Part shown: positions 13,001 through 22,855 of the stretch, one piece after another
Layout of the letters: each line of letters begins with the position of its first letter
Position numbering within the stretch: the stretch's first letter is position 1
DNA from: Dendrolimus kikuchii
Lineage: Eukaryota; Arthropoda; Insecta; Lepidoptera; Lasiocampidae
NCBI GenBank assembly: GCA_019925095.2
Contig: CM034398.1
Coordinates: 12,043,001-12,107,000 of the forward strand
Direction: 5' to 3'
DNA length: 64,000 bases
Program-made: the position numbers and the translations under genes
The notes under the pieces: generated by a model
What the model was told of the DNA's origin: nothing
Database searches by the model: none
The model's input: the letters and a program-made list of their open reading frames with translations, nothing else

Positions 13001-16000
13001 ATCGTATAACTTAATAAGAATTTAATTGTTGAAATTAGCGCTGTTTGTACCATGAGAGAAAAATGTGAGGAATGACAATAGTTCTACTTTTCTAATGGTT
13101 ACCACCCTAAATCCTGTATTTCTACTTAACAAAGGAATATTTTTCCTTTATTGAAAAATAACAGCAGGACTTTCAAACAAGTCTTTATAATTTAAAACAT
13201 ATTCCTAGGTGAAATTGTCAAAAATTTAAAGATTAGATGTCCTGTCTATTTCATATTTTAAGAGTATCACTACTAGTCAGAAAGTAACTAAATCATTGTA
13301 ATGTTTCACAAAGCACTGGGTGGTCGTCTTGAATTTTATTCGTCCATGGTTTAATCTCGTTTTAAACTGATGTGGATACACACTTTATTGCCAGCTTATA
13401 ATTAAAATAACGCTTTTGTCCTTAAAATTTTGATTCCTGCGATTATCTCGAAACATAAGGACCGGTTAAAATGAAAATTGGGTTTGTTACACTATTTTTG
13501 AAAAGCTTTGCTGTGTTATTCTAGAACACGCCAATTTTGTAAGATACGGGCTTACGCGATGGTTTCGCCTTCGTAAAAATTATGTTTATGTACCCCATGG
13601 GAAACCTTGTACTTTCCGTAGCTAAATTCTTTATAGTTTAAAAAAGAAAGAAAGAATGTTTATTTAGAGTTATTTTTAAAGAGAATACATAAATAGGTTA
13701 ACAAAAAGCAAAGGTTAACTTAACTCCAAACTAGTCCGTACTCATCAAATGTTGATTTAGAACTACCAACGCTGGTCTGCCATTAATGCCTAGTAAGTAA
13801 CCTTCACAGAAAAAACATTTTGATATTTGATTTAAATATTTATTTTTAAAAAAGTGTTGCGAAGTGGTTCTTACTTATTTATTAATTGAAGTGTGTTATC
13901 CCAAATTTATATTTTTCACGCAACAACCACTAGTCTGTATTAATTATTATTGTCTTTATGAAATTACAAAATGCTGTTGAACTATCTGTGATATCTTTGA
14001 TGTTAAGTTTTTATATTGTTAATTATTTCTTAGTTTAGGATAAGTTTAATTTTAACTTTTGTGAATGTAAGCATATTTATTCAGTTTTTGTTAATCATTA
14101 CATTTATTATATATTGCAACAAATTCAATTGCTATTGTTTTTATGTTGATAGCGCCGTATCTAGGCTTATACATATTTTGCCGGGGTATAAGCACTAACT
14201 AGCCTTAGTATTTACTGTTATGTCAGAGATTAAAGTTGATTCTATGTTTCGCTTGTGGCTATCCTCTAGATAAAGTGGCCACATTCATTTCAATAATGTC
14301 AAGAACATTTTTTACAAAGAAATATACATCGGTTGGTTGCTTTTACCGTATGACGGTCATCTTACCGAAAACTGAAATCTAGTTTTGGTAGACCTTAAGC
14401 AGAGGTGGTGTTTTCTTTAGTTAAGTATTGAATATTTGTATGTTATTAAATATTGAGAATTTCAAATAAAGTATATTGATATTATTTCAATGAAAGTTTG
14501 AATGCTAAAGATTATAACAAATTTATGGAAGATAATTGTCTAAATGTTTTATAAATAGGGAATATGCATATCAAGGGTGAAAGGATAATTTTTCCAAACG
14601 ATATTAATATTTGTGAGAGACGTAACATGATGGGTTTTTTCATACTAATGTCAAAATTTAAAGAACTATGAAGAAACTGGATTCTAATTGAAATATATTA
14701 TAGATATTCCTATTTTTCCAATAGGGTACATAGTTTATTAATTATGCTGACGCACACTTGTCTCCTATTACATTTTCAAACTGTCACTTGAAACAAATAG
14801 CCTTTCACCTTTTGATATAATTCTAATATAAGTCAAATATTTTTATTTCAATAAATCTTTTTTATCGTAAAAATAGACAATATACTTAGTCTGGCCATAA
14901 ATACTGTTACAATTAAAAAGAAACAAAATATTACATTTGTTTTTGGAATCGGTCATTTTTATATGATTGTTCATTGTGTTTTCTCATTTTGGCGCTAATA
15001 CATTGTACAACATTTTGCGATATTAAAATGGAGTGGGGCGATAAAGAGAACCAAATCGCTGTGATTGCATTACACAAAGCAGGTATGGAGCCAAATGCAA
15101 TTTTTAAAACTCCATACGCTTGGTATTAGTCAAAAGTTTGTGTACCGGGCTATTAATAGGTACAATGACACCTCCTCTGTTTGTGACAGAAAAAGATCTA
15201 GCCGTCCACGTAGTGTTCGTACGAAAAAGGTGGTCAAAGCAGTAAGGGAGACAATTGAAGAAATCTGTCCGAAAGCAAAAGATTTTGTCTCGGGACATGA
15301 AGATATCACCTAGAACTAGATTAGACTTGCAGCCTATAAGAGATGCACTGGTCATTTCTTAACTCATAATTTAAAAAATAATAGGGTGGTAAAAGCGAAA
15401 CAACTATTGAAGCGGTACGCAAAGGGAGGTCGCAGAAAATTTTTGTTTACGGATGAGAAAGTTTTTACAATTGAGCAACATTTTAACGCACAAAATGACC
15501 GTATTTATGCTCAAAGCTCTAAGGAAGCTTCTCAATTTGTCGACAGAGTGCAACGTGGGCATTATCCTTCTTCAGTGATGGTTTGGTAGGGTGTGAGCTA
15601 TGAGGGAGTAACTGAGCCATATTTTTGTGAAAAAGGTATCAAAACATCGGCACAAGTGTATCAAGATACCATTCTTAAGAAGGTAGTTAAGCCCCCTTTA
15701 CAACACCATGTTCAATAACCAAGAATGGTCCTCGGCGCCGGGTCATAAAGCTCGGTCCACGCAGTCTTGGTTGGAAACGAACGTTTCGGACTTCATCAGA
15801 GCTGAAGACTGGCCGTCGTCGTCCCGATCTTAATTCGCTGGATTATGATTTATGGTCAGTTTTAGAGAGTCCGGCTTGCTCTAAACGCCTTGATAATTTG
15901 GAGTCCCTAAAACAATCCATACGATTGGCAGTGAAGAATTTTCCCATGGAAAGAGTGCCTGCTGCTATTGATAACTGGCCTCAACGTTTAAGGGACTGTA

Positions 16001-19000
16001 TTGCAACCAGCAGAGACCACTCCGAATAAGCTTTTTATATTTTAAACTGTTTTATATTTATGTATTAAACTAACACACTGTCAAACTTATAAATGTTATT
16101 TGCAATAGAAAAAAATTTCTTTGTTACAATATTTATGGCAAGACTAGGTATATCGTAATTTTTATGTTTTCTTTTTAGTTATGGACTTTGATGACTAAAT
16201 AGTGATATAGATAGGAAAACGTATATATATGTTTTGATTCTCGACAAAGACCCAATTACTGGGTGTTTATATAATGCCGATGTTATTGTTTGACGTCAAC
16301 GTCCAGTCTGAAAGTTTGTAAAAATGGTATAGCTATTCAAAGAGTCGGTGGGAGATCGACCTTCACCCATCTGATATTCAGATGAAACATACTTTTTTTT
16401 TATAAAATTATAATGATTTATAAACACGCCTATGATAGCTTGCCAAACGAAAGTATTTTAAATTAAATTAATTGTAACTAATTTTATTATAACCTTCACT
16501 TTTATGATAACTAAACTTTAGTTTCAACTGATAGTTTTTAACTAAGTAGCCAAGGCTTGATTACTTATTTCTGGTCATGGCTACTTGACAAGCATTTTTC
16601 GACAGTAAATAAACATTGTTTCTATCGCATGTAACAGACCATACGCACTCGGGTTACATGTAGCTTGCGGCTGCTATGTTGTGTCCTGTTCATCACACGG
16701 ACTACGGACGGTTTACTTTCTTTCTCGCACATATTAAATTACTCCGATTTTAAAACTTCAAAGCATGACAATAATATTCCATGAACGGTTTTTTGCAGGC
16801 AAGCCTATACGATTATTTTTGTTATTATCTTTCTTATGATACCTAAAATGGTGATAAATTTGGTATCATAACCAATTTTTATTTGTCAACAGAACGGTGT
16901 AGTTACCTATATTGACTTACCTGTTCATACCTGGTTGACAGGTAGCCATAAACAGAAATAAGTAGGCAAGCCTACCAAGGCATCTTGTCCATGTTAAAAA
17001 TTATCACTTGAAACTAAATTTCAATTATCAAGAGAGAAAGTTATGAAAAAATTGATTAAAATTAATTTAATTAAAAATAACCATGAACACTTTTCGATTG
17101 GCATACTATCATAGGCCTGTTTATAAATCAATATAATTTTATAAAAAAATGTCTCATCTGGTTATCAGATGGGTGAAGATTGATTGCCCACCGTCTCCTC
17201 CACTACCAGCTTTTAAATCGCCGGAATCTGACTACAGTTTTAAAATATTAATTACTTAAATGATAATTTTCACTTGAAGGTTACTATTTTACGGATATTG
17301 ACTATTTTAGAAAATGTATTAACATATGTAATATAACATAGGGAATATGTATACATATTCCCTATTTCCAACATATTTCATAATTTGAATTAAAAAATTA
17401 TAAAACCTGTCACTCATTATCTTTCAGTTTGGATTTTGCTAGGTCAGCCTGATCAGGACTGCAATTAATTTTGATGTAGTTTATCCATATTTTTTATTTT
17501 ACTTACAGATATTTTTTGTACAGTATCACTCTGTTTTGAATAACTTGTTTTATTGATTTTTATTTTATAATTATGACACGTATAATGGAATTACTCTTCT
17601 AAGTTAGAGAATATTTAACAACTTTAATAAATGTTTATATGTTTTTGCAAGACAGTGTCATCATTATGAAATTACTAACATTTTTGTAGAGAAGTTTTCT
17701 ATCTAACTTATAAACGTATATCCAATATTTTCGATAAATTTAAATAGCCTTTTAGCATATATACAACAGACAAATGAAGATGCTGCTATCATCAAGATAT
17801 ATCAAGAAACGTCACGGATGCTGTATTTTAAACTGCCCTGCTTTGTGGATGGTAAACATTAGTCTTTTGAATTTTACACCATCAGTATAATACCAAGTAT
17901 CTTTTTGTCTATTTATCATTTTTCTCAGACGCATTTTTTTTTCTTTATGAAAGTAAGTATATAAAATCAGTTTTGTCTCTAAAATTCATTGAAAAATAAT
18001 ATTGAGATATCCACTAAAAATAACCAAATACCAATATAACAATATTAAATAAAACTGTACTATAATTCCCTAACAAATATATACACTAATAATAAAAGAA
18101 AACTACAACCGGTCCAGCCCGACCAGATCGCCGCCGCTTGGTAGTTTGCCTAGAAGGCTGGCAGCATTACGTCACTGAATACAATATACAGTAATTCTTT
18201 GAGCGAGGTACGCTACAGCCTGCCGGTCGCCTGTGTCCTCAATCAGCTGTTTTTTAATAATAATATTTAAATCTGATATAAAATAAAGTAATATTTAAAT
18301 TGATAGTAGTTTTGGTCCATTGATATGAACATTGTTTTTATTTCCTTTTGTCTTGTATTTTAAAGATTAGCGTTGTTGTTATTAAGTACTAATTTTTATT
18401 GTACTTAAATAATCACTATGCTTACCCATGGCACTAATATCTTTTAAACGTTGTTTTCAGGTTTTTTTACGAGGCAATGCCCATTGTGAAATCCCAGACT
18501 GACACGATAAATACATGATTTCAGTATTTGAATGATCATTCATCAAATTTTATTTCGGTTTTCTCAAAATTCTGTTTTTCAATCTTTAAGTGTTGGTTTC
18601 GATACCTAACCTAGTATAAACATTATGTACTTCGTTTCTAACACATAAATAGTTTCGCGTTTGATGCTAATTTGAAATCTAGAACTATGCATATAGGATA
18701 CCTTTTCCATTGAGCCACGGTTTGTAGTTAATTATTTGAATACATAAAAATACTTTGTTTTATCTTTCTACAGGTACGGTCCCAGAGGCAACATTCCACC
18801 ACCGATATATCCGCCCTTGGGAGTAAAACCAATTCCTCCACTTATTTCAGTACAGACAGAACCACCCCCAGGGTACCGAGGGCGTTATGATGGCCCTCCA
18901 TTCGAGGAAATACCTCCTGGAGTTGAACCTCCAGTTCCTGGTTTCGAGCCTTCGCCATTTGAAAAGCCGCCATTTGGTCCTGGGGGCCCAATTGATCGAG

Positions 19001-21573
19001 ACAGATTACCACCACCTAACTATAGAGATGCTTTTAGACCAGCACCGTATGTAGATGGACCACCTGTCTACAGAGATATGCCAATACCACCAGTTTCAAA
19101 TGAAATTCCTGTGCATGTTGGCGAGCCGCCTCGTTACCGAGATAATTTCCGACCAGGACATTCCTTCCGTGATGCTCCTGTACCGTTCAGAGATGGTCAA
19201 CCTTATCGTGATCAAGTACCTCCGGGACCACCTTATCGTGATCCCAATTTCAGAGGTGGCCCCCCATCGTTCCGTGATGGCTCGTATAGAAATATTCCAT
19301 ATAGAGATGGCCCATTCCGTGAAAATGTCCCACATAACAACTTTCGTGAAACTAGTGCGCCGTTCAGACCACCAAGTGCTGATCCTAGAGATCCTGGGCC
19401 ACCTGGCCAACCTTTTCACGATCCTAATTATCGTGATAATTTCAGAGAAGAAAATGCTAATGTCCGGGATCATGCACGTTCGGGTTATAGGCCAGGTGTG
19501 CGTAATAGGGTTGGAGCAAGAAGAAATCCAAATGTCGAGCATGAAAGACATAGAGAAAGAGAGGGACGTGATAGAGATAGGTACAGTGATAATCGGGACC
19601 CTGCGGAAAGAGCAGAGAGATCCCGTGATAGTGAAAGAAGGTCAGGACGTGATGAACGGGGTCGTGACTATGACAAAGGACGAGAGCATGAAAGAGAACG
19701 AGATCTTGAAAAAATTTCACCTGAGAAAAAACCTCGCATATCTCCTAAACGTAGAGATATGCGAGAAAAGAAACGTAGTGAGTCTAGAGGTCGGTCACGA
19801 GATCGGGACCGTGAACGTGATAATCGAAAAGAAAAGAAAGAAGATAGAAGTTATGATAAAAGTTCTGAGAGAAATAAAGAACACAAAGATAAGGATAAGA
19901 AAATAAAAGATAGGAAAAAGAAAAAAAGAGAAAAAGAAAAGGACACTGAAAAAAAGAAAAAGCGTGATAAAAAAGAGAAAAAGGACAAAGAAATTAATAT
20001 TAAAAAAGAGAATGAGGATAATTCAATGAGTAATACCAAGGAAAAAGATGATCAAATAAATGAACCTGAACCTCAAAGTGATACAAAAATACAAAACGAA
20101 GAGGTTATTAAGGAAGATAATATTAAAACTGAAAGTCCTAAAAAGACAGCAAACATTCATAATAATAAAGATGATTTATATGGTGAAGAAACTGCAGAGA
20201 CAGTGGACAGAGCAACTATAGAAAATTATGTAAAACTTGAGCAGAAAAATGTTCCAAAAGATAATACTAATAATCTATTTGATAGTTCAGAAAAAGAAGA
20301 ACCTTTTGATGGCTTAGAACTTCAAGCTGCTGCAGAAGAATTAGAATTGAAAGTAGAAAATGAAATAAGCCAAACAAATAAAGAAATGTTGGCGCCATTG
20401 CCTGAATTATCTAAATGGGAAGTTGACGAAGACAACGTAGAAAAAGCTAAAGAACCAGGTGAGATAACTTCTCCAGACGAAGAAGAAGATGGGGGAAAAG
20501 TAACATCAGATGTTATAAAACGAGCTGAGAATGCAATATTTGCAAAAGCCATTAATTCTTTAAGACCTATTGAAATTAAGAAAATAAGTAGTGATCGTTT
20601 GAAACTATATGGAGATGATGCGGGAAAGTCTTCTATGAACAATATTCAAATAACCGTTCCAATAACTGATTCTGAACATAGATCGATTGAGATAAATGAG
20701 AAAAAGAAAAGATATTCTAAAACACCGCCTCCTAAATTGTCCGTCAAAGACAGACTTGGTGGTAAGGTGGAAGACACTCGTAAGGGAAGAGAGCCCAGAG
20801 TTGTCCATAGTACAGTTGAACGAGTAAAGTCTCGGTCCAAAACGCCCAAAAAAGATCAACCATATCGCAGAGTAACTGTGGAAAGGGATAGAGATAGAAA
20901 TAGAAAACATGGGCCAGTTTCCAGAATTGAATCTAGAACAGGGAAACGGATAGAATCTGGAAGTATTAAAAATACTGATAAACACCGTGGTCGAAGTCCC
21001 AAAATGGAAAAGAAGGATTTCGAAAAAGATTACAAAGATGATAAGAGGGCACAAGTTTTGGAAACTGAAGGGCCTCGGGATCGTCCTCCTGAGAAAATGA
21101 TACCCGTAGAACGTAAAACTTCTAATGTGGATAAAGAACGAAAGAAATCAACTTTAGATGAGGCCCATTTTGAGCCGGATTATGATGAAACTGTCGAATC
21201 GGATAATGAAATGAAAGAAGAGAATTTGAAGAAACGAGAAAGATCGGCTTCGATTAATGGTCGTGATAACAATGACGTCAAAAAGCCTAAGCTTGAGGAA
21301 GAAACTATTAAATTAGATCTGACTGGTGTTAAAAAGAAACGAGAGACAGAGTCAGAATCTTCAAGTGACTCTGAGTACTCCTCCTCTTCATCTTCATCTG
21401 ATGCACGTAAAAAGAAAAAGAAAAAGAAACGCAGCAAGAAAAAGAAAAAGCGAGCAGCGAGTGATAGTGATAGTGAATCTGATTCGGATTCCGATGATCA
21501 TAAGAAAAAGAAGAAGAAACGCAAACATAAAAAGAAGGCTAGTAAGAAAAAGAAGAAGTCGAAACATAAGTAA
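930..21573 (+). CDS. RBBP6: RBBP6/Snama-like E3 ubiquitin-protein ligase, C-terminal part (exons 930-1019, 2274-2450, 7061-7129, 18774-21573)
   Basis: Four exons join in one frame: each intron splits a codon after its second base and each junction restores Arg. The product runs from an SR-rich stretch through a proline/YRD-rich part to Lys/Asp/Ser-rich low complexity and a poly-Lys tail. The identification rests on the C-terminal block around AHFEPDYDETVESD, which resembles the human RBBP6 motif AAFEPDYNESDSES (recalled), an upstream LSKWEVDEDN resembling the SKWDKDDFE region, and the KKKKKK/KHK tail. RBBP6 is a nuclear RING E3 ligase that binds p53 and Rb and associates with mRNA 3'-end processing. 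Its DWNN, CCHC and RING domains are N-terminal and would be encoded 5' of this window, so this is a partial gene. The alternative is another SR-rich nuclear protein such as an SRRM or PNISR type. Introns carry many transposon relics. Confidence 0.75.
1046..1300. repeat. Dispersed repeat family B, copy 1
   Basis: This stretch, starting near GGCCCAATTCTGCTATTA, recurs in the same orientation at about 6650-6880. The match includes the CTCGTCAAA block, the CGTAGGTTTGCCTGATTTC block and a shared AT-rich end. On the minus strand both copies keep an open peptide with a GDFDEI.IAEL core, so it may derive from an element ORF. Superfamily not recognised. Confidence 0.65.
1480..2030 (+). repeat. Probable retroelement-derived block ending in an (ATT)n tail
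   Basis: A block of higher GC than the flanks with a 76-codon open stretch (1501-1731) that resembles no protein I know. It ends in a TATAAATAAAATTATTATTA-like tail near 2000-2025, the form of simple tail seen on several LINE groups. The 3' untranslated end of a non-LTR element is the best guess. No target-site duplication was found. Confidence 0.35.
2274..2450 (+). CDS. RBBP6: RBBP6-like gene, SP/RS-repeat exon b (177 nt)
   Basis: Acceptor AATGTGCAG precedes 2274 and donor G|GTGAGTG follows 2450. The exon enters and leaves in the same phase as exon a and is 177 nt (divisible by 3). It encodes tandem RSP units: SPSPRRRHRSPMRF, then repeated RSP.RSP blocks, ending ELIRSPPPRPLSPH. Such arrays are usual phosphorylation targets of SR kinases. 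The coding strand is strongly C/G-rich. Confidence 0.8.
2686..3002 (+). repeat. SINE-like family A, copy 1, nearly full length with A-rich tail
   Basis: It begins CCGTGCAGGAACGGAGAAAG and ends CCCGCAATAAAAAATAAAAA. Other copies lie at 42524-42835, 54882-55489 (interrupted) and 60265-60538 (5' truncated), all on the minus strand. The 3' third (GTCCATAGGCGATGGTAACC through GCCGTCTGCCTG) resembles the 3' tail of the LINE relic at 9941-10301, as expected for a SINE that borrows LINE machinery. The 5' head shows no clear tRNA boxes. Confidence 0.7.
3004..6091 (-). mobile_element. DNA transposon of the IS630/Tc1/mariner superfamily with long compound inverted repeats
   Basis: The left end (3004-3240) is repeated inverted on the right (5329-5361 plus about 5905-6091). 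Landmarks are ACGGTAAATCC near the tip, TTCGGGCTTTTACCATCA, TGGTAAATGTTGATTTTGGG, TTTGTTATTAAATATT, and the inner ATTTCTTTATTTTCTCGATG. The right arm holds about 540 bp with no counterpart on the left (about 5362-5904), so either it was inserted there or lost from the left. GGTAAA-type sub-repeats recur within each arm. A broken minus-strand transposase lies between. The element abuts SINE copy 1 and sits in an intron of the RBBP6-like gene. Confidence 0.65.
3522..5030 (-). pseudogene. Broken DDE transposase, IS630/Tc1/mariner superfamily
   Basis: Several open pieces in shifting frames make one protein: 5030-4641 (start MPKGSVLKRQ, a helix-turn-helix-like N terminus), 4449-4111, 4198-3854, 3846-3601 and 3719-3522. 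Catalytic landmarks remain: FTDETW (first Asp near 4304), IIRDNATYHS (second Asp near 4038) and PPYHCQYNAIELIW (Glu near 3790). It ends in an acidic Ser/Asp tail (ESSSSDSEDSSDFD), which I associate with this insect DDETW/DNAPYH group. At least three frameshifts break the frame, so it is inactive. Confidence 0.8.
6526..6880 (+). repeat. Family A head joined to family B body
   Basis: 6526-6650 matches the 5' half of SINE family A (AACAGAGAAAGAATATTAAT, GGCGACAAAACCACC, CCGTCTGGATGG). At GGATGGTTACT it switches to the family B sequence seen at 1046-1300 (CCAATTCTGCTATTAGTATC, GGTTTTCCTGATTTCGG). Families A and B therefore share a head and differ in their 3' part. Confidence 0.6.
7061..7129 (+). 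CDS. RBBP6: RBBP6-like gene, exon c (69 nt)
   Basis: Acceptor TTTTGAACAG precedes 7061 and donor CCAG|GTACGA follows 7129. Frame and phase continue from exon b (codon CG|A, Arg) and into the terminal exon (AG|G, Arg). It encodes FSGVYDELLSPPRRNVEPPY followed by GA. A second CAG six bases inside (7064-7066) could act as a tandem acceptor, removing two residues (FS) without changing frame. Confidence 0.75.
8153..8503 (-). mobile_element. Internally deleted mariner-type element
   Basis: The ends form inverted repeats: GGACACTCGGAAAGTTTTGC at the left and, read from the right, GGCCACTCAGAAAGTATTGC. Just inside the left end the minus strand encodes a transposase C terminus, WKKCLENWFRRMKLCIEAGG followed by EYF (about 8345 down to 8215), the WxxRMxxCIxxxGxYFE signature of mariner-type transposases. 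The catalytic core is absent, so it is a MITE-like remnant of about 350 bp. Confidence 0.75.
8650..8762 (+). repeat. Dispersed repeat family E, copy 1
   Basis: It shares AGAATCGCTCAGTGAAATTG, ACACTGGTAG and GTAAGACATAGC with about 43,325-43,420, in the same order and orientation. Class unknown. Confidence 0.55.
9300..9490 (+). repeat. Dispersed non-coding repeat (family D, degenerate)
   Basis: It has the layout of a common lepidopteran repeat seen again at 36,850 and 37,500: TGTCTGTCTGTTAGG, an ACTGAACGGATTT-like block, then GGATACTTTTTATCCC. A small Helitron-like or MITE-like family is possible; the class is not established here. Confidence 0.45.
9941..10301 (-). mobile_element. 3' end of a non-LTR retrotransposon (CR1/Jockey-like), coding tail plus 3' UTR
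   Basis: On the minus strand an open frame (10301-10005) carries FLLSAVEIWNEHPAVVFPQR followed by YNMGVFKKGVIKYLRGRQ. This is the WN.LP..VFP..YN...FK tail found at the C terminus of many insect LINE reverse transcriptases. It is followed by the GTTGCAAAAGTCCATAGG tail that also ends SINE family A, and then by a poly-A stretch read as T's at 9942-9949. The element is 5' truncated. It is the likely partner LINE of family A. Confidence 0.65.
10947..11480 (-). pseudogene. PIF/Harbinger transposase relic (HARBI1-like N-terminal part)
   Basis: The first piece reads from about 11,440 and includes NSFELFTDEEFKMRYRFNKG. After a stop and frameshift, 11303-10947 reads TLSALKQICVSLRFCATGSF followed by Q and, later, VHKTTVSRV. 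Both agree with the conserved F.....F..RYR and LRF.ATGSFQ...D...VH.TTVSR segments of Harbinger nucleases. The DDE part is missing, so this is a dead fragment. Confidence 0.65.
12590..12715 (-). repeat. tRNA-derived SINE-like relic
   Basis: Read on the minus strand it contains GGGTTTGATTCCTGGC (12625-12641), a good B-box, preceded about 60 nt upstream by a GCCCTCTGGTTGAATGCG region in the place of an A-box. It does not fold into a convincing cloverleaf, so it is not called a tRNA gene. Confidence 0.45.
14881..16152 (+). mobile_element. Mariner (maT-like) element, 1.27 kb, copy 1
   Basis: Inverted ends TATACTTAGTCTGGCCATAA (left) and, read from the right, TATACCTAGTCTTGCCATAA bound an element of normal mariner size. 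A decayed transposase occupies the middle. A second copy with the same left end begins at 63,535. Tips are within TA dinucleotides as expected for this superfamily. It sits in the long RBBP6 intron. Confidence 0.85.
15028..16029 (+). pseudogene. Decayed mariner transposase (maT-like, DDxD group)
   Basis: Start ATG at 15028 gives MEWGDKENQIAVIALHKAGM. A small indel near 15,112 shifts the frame to LHTLGISQKFVYRAINRYND. The first catalytic block is FLFTDEKVFTIEQHFNAQND (from about 15,440) and the third is DLNSLDYDLWSVLE (near 15,840), ending RDHSE-stop. The block that should hold the second Asp is absent: the frame passes from NNQEWS directly to SAPGHKARSTQSWLETNV near 15,720-15,770. Several stops and shifts confirm it is dead. 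Confidence 0.8.
16300..17235. mobile_element. Long terminal-inverted-repeat (foldback-like) element, non-coding
   Basis: The left arm (about 16,325-16,600) recurs inverted at about 16,930-17,210. Shared blocks include CTTCACCCATCTGAT, TATAAAATTATA.TGATTTAT, CCTATGATAG, AATTAAATTAATT and ACTTATTTCTG. The arms are about 280 bp, imperfect, and flank some 320 bp of unique sequence with no ORF. A non-autonomous DNA transposon is likely; no duplication of the target was established. Confidence 0.6.
17338..17365. repeat. Perfect 28-bp palindrome
   Basis: ATAGGGAATATGTA is followed immediately by its own reverse complement. There is no spacer, so as RNA it would form a tight hairpin and as DNA a cruciform-prone site. 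Function unknown. Confidence 0.8.
18110..18250. repeat. Possible dispersed repeat fragment
   Basis: A GC-richer island in AT-rich intron with GTAGTTTGCCTAGAAGGCTG, which resembles a motif I recall from lepidopteran repeats. No second copy was found in this window. Confidence 0.3.
18774..21573 (+). CDS. RBBP6: RBBP6-like gene, terminal coding exon (932 codons plus stop)
   Basis: Acceptor CTTTCTACAG precedes 18774; stop TAA is 21571-21573. The first part (to about 19,540) is Pro/Gly-rich with repeated YRD/FRD units (PYRDQVPPG, PYRDPNFRGG, PYRDGPFREN). Next comes an Arg/Asp/Glu alternating tract, then long Lys/Glu coiled-coil-like low complexity (19,700-20,000), an acidic middle with LPELSKWEVDEDN (near 20,400), basic linkers with KTPPPKLSVKDRLG (20,720), the AHFEPDYDE block (21,160-21,190), a Ser/Asp tract and a poly-Lys end. 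No folded domain is visible. The single 2.8-kb exon is uninterrupted and AT-rich in codon use, unlike the GC-rich SR exons. Confidence 0.85.
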
Positions 21574-21820
21574 AACTTTATGTACAGGAAGGTATCTTTC
21601 TTCATTGTAGTGTTACAATGAGTTATATAAATTAGGAAAACAATAGTTCTTTTGCCTTTGGCTTTTATTAATTTTAACCATGAAATTTAGATTTAGTTTT
21701 ATGGGCAATTCGAAAGTTTTAATGGTTAACTTGTCGTATTTTAAAATGTGTGTTGTATTTTAATGAAGATAACATTATGTACTACAAAGTAAATAATAAA
21801 CTTATATGGTGACACTCTCT
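21574..21820 (+). promoter_or_regulatory. 3' UTR and poly(A) signal of the RBBP6-like gene
   Basis: About 220 nt after the stop codon an AATAAA lies at 21795-21800, followed by a T/G-rich stretch (TGGTGACACTCTCTTGTTTA). This is the first canonical signal after the stop, so cleavage near 21,815 is expected. Confidence 0.6.
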
Positions 21821-21929
21821 TGTTTAATTTCAACATTACATTTAATCAAAATTCCTATTTCATTAATTTTAAATGCTGTTGCTTCACACAATACCGATAT
21901 TTAAAATCTTTACGAGTCCTTAACCTATC

Positions 21930-22450
21930 TACCTATACCGGAAATCCCGCGGGAAGTTTACTAGTTATGGTACAAATTAGTTAGATTCCATAAATATTAG
22001 CTGGTTTTAATACGATTTCACCAAAACGATGACCAAGTCCTTTTTCAAGTGATACGATACTTTATATTCCGGGAATCCCACGGAAATTTTACCGGGAGTG
22101 GTTTAAAGTGGATATTATACATATAAATAAGCTGATTCGGAACCAACTGATACTAAAACAATATAATCCGGGATTTATAATTCCCGGGATTTCTTCGAAA
22201 CCACGTAGTATTAAGACTTACTTGATACGACAGTTTCTATCTTTATTAGATATCTTTAGTAGATTTAGATATGTATGCCTTTACTAACATTACCTACCGC
22301 GATTTTACGGAAATCTTCGGAATTCATGTGTTTTCATACTAAAAAATCCGTGGCTCTGTTCAAAATACTCTTTATTTTAAATTCTTGCCAAATAACTCGT
22401 TTATGTTGGCTACCAAGCGTGGACGAAGTCGCGGACAAGTCTTAGTATTT
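21930..22450. repeat. Repeat block with CCCGCGGGA motifs (family C), copy 1
   Basis: It contains degenerate units of ATCCCGCGGGAA at about 21,945, 22,075 and 22,180, and closes with AGCGTGGACGAAGTCGCGG near 22,413-22,435. The block at 29,021-29,240 has the same order of motifs. This is a widespread type of lepidopteran non-coding repeat; class not settled. Confidence 0.55.
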
Positions 22451-22855
22451 TATATTGCGCGTTGACATTTAATGCATGTTTGTCGTTATCCTTTGTTTTT
22501 TGCGAAGCTGGCAACAAGTTGTCGGCCCACCTAATGGAACCGGAACCTAATGGAGTGGTTACCGTCGCCTATATACGTTTGCGTAGACGGGACAGGCAAA
22601 TGTTTGGATAGATGTTTTAGTGCTACGCCTGGGATATTGTTAATGATTGTCTGACGCAGATGTAGTTGGCTATATCATAACGCATTGAAAACTTGGGGCT
22701 TTAATGTGTTATTAAAGATGCGATTTTTGGAGAGAGGTTAAGAAGTCTCGGGGTTGTTCGCCAGCTTCCAGAATGGAAAGAATAAAATCTAAACCAGGGG
22801 ACGTTCTTACTAACCCACAAGAGGTGTTAGCGCGATGGAGTGAATATTTAGTGAA

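Larger units (their letters stand above)
7130..18773 (+). other. Large intron (11.6 kb) of the RBBP6-like gene, transposon-rich
   Basis: No host coding exon was recognised between the donor at 7130 and the acceptor at 18773. The stretches 7130-8150, 8800-9290, 10380-10940, 11500-12580, 12720-14880, 17400-18090 and 18250-18770 are AT-rich with nothing I can name. The other parts are listed separately as mobile-element relics. Confidence 0.6.

Noticed and set aside
19055..19906. A 283-codon + strand frame overlapping the RBBP6 last exon
   Set aside because: It is an alternative frame of the low-complexity coding exon; the long 932-codon frame continues the upstream exons in phase.
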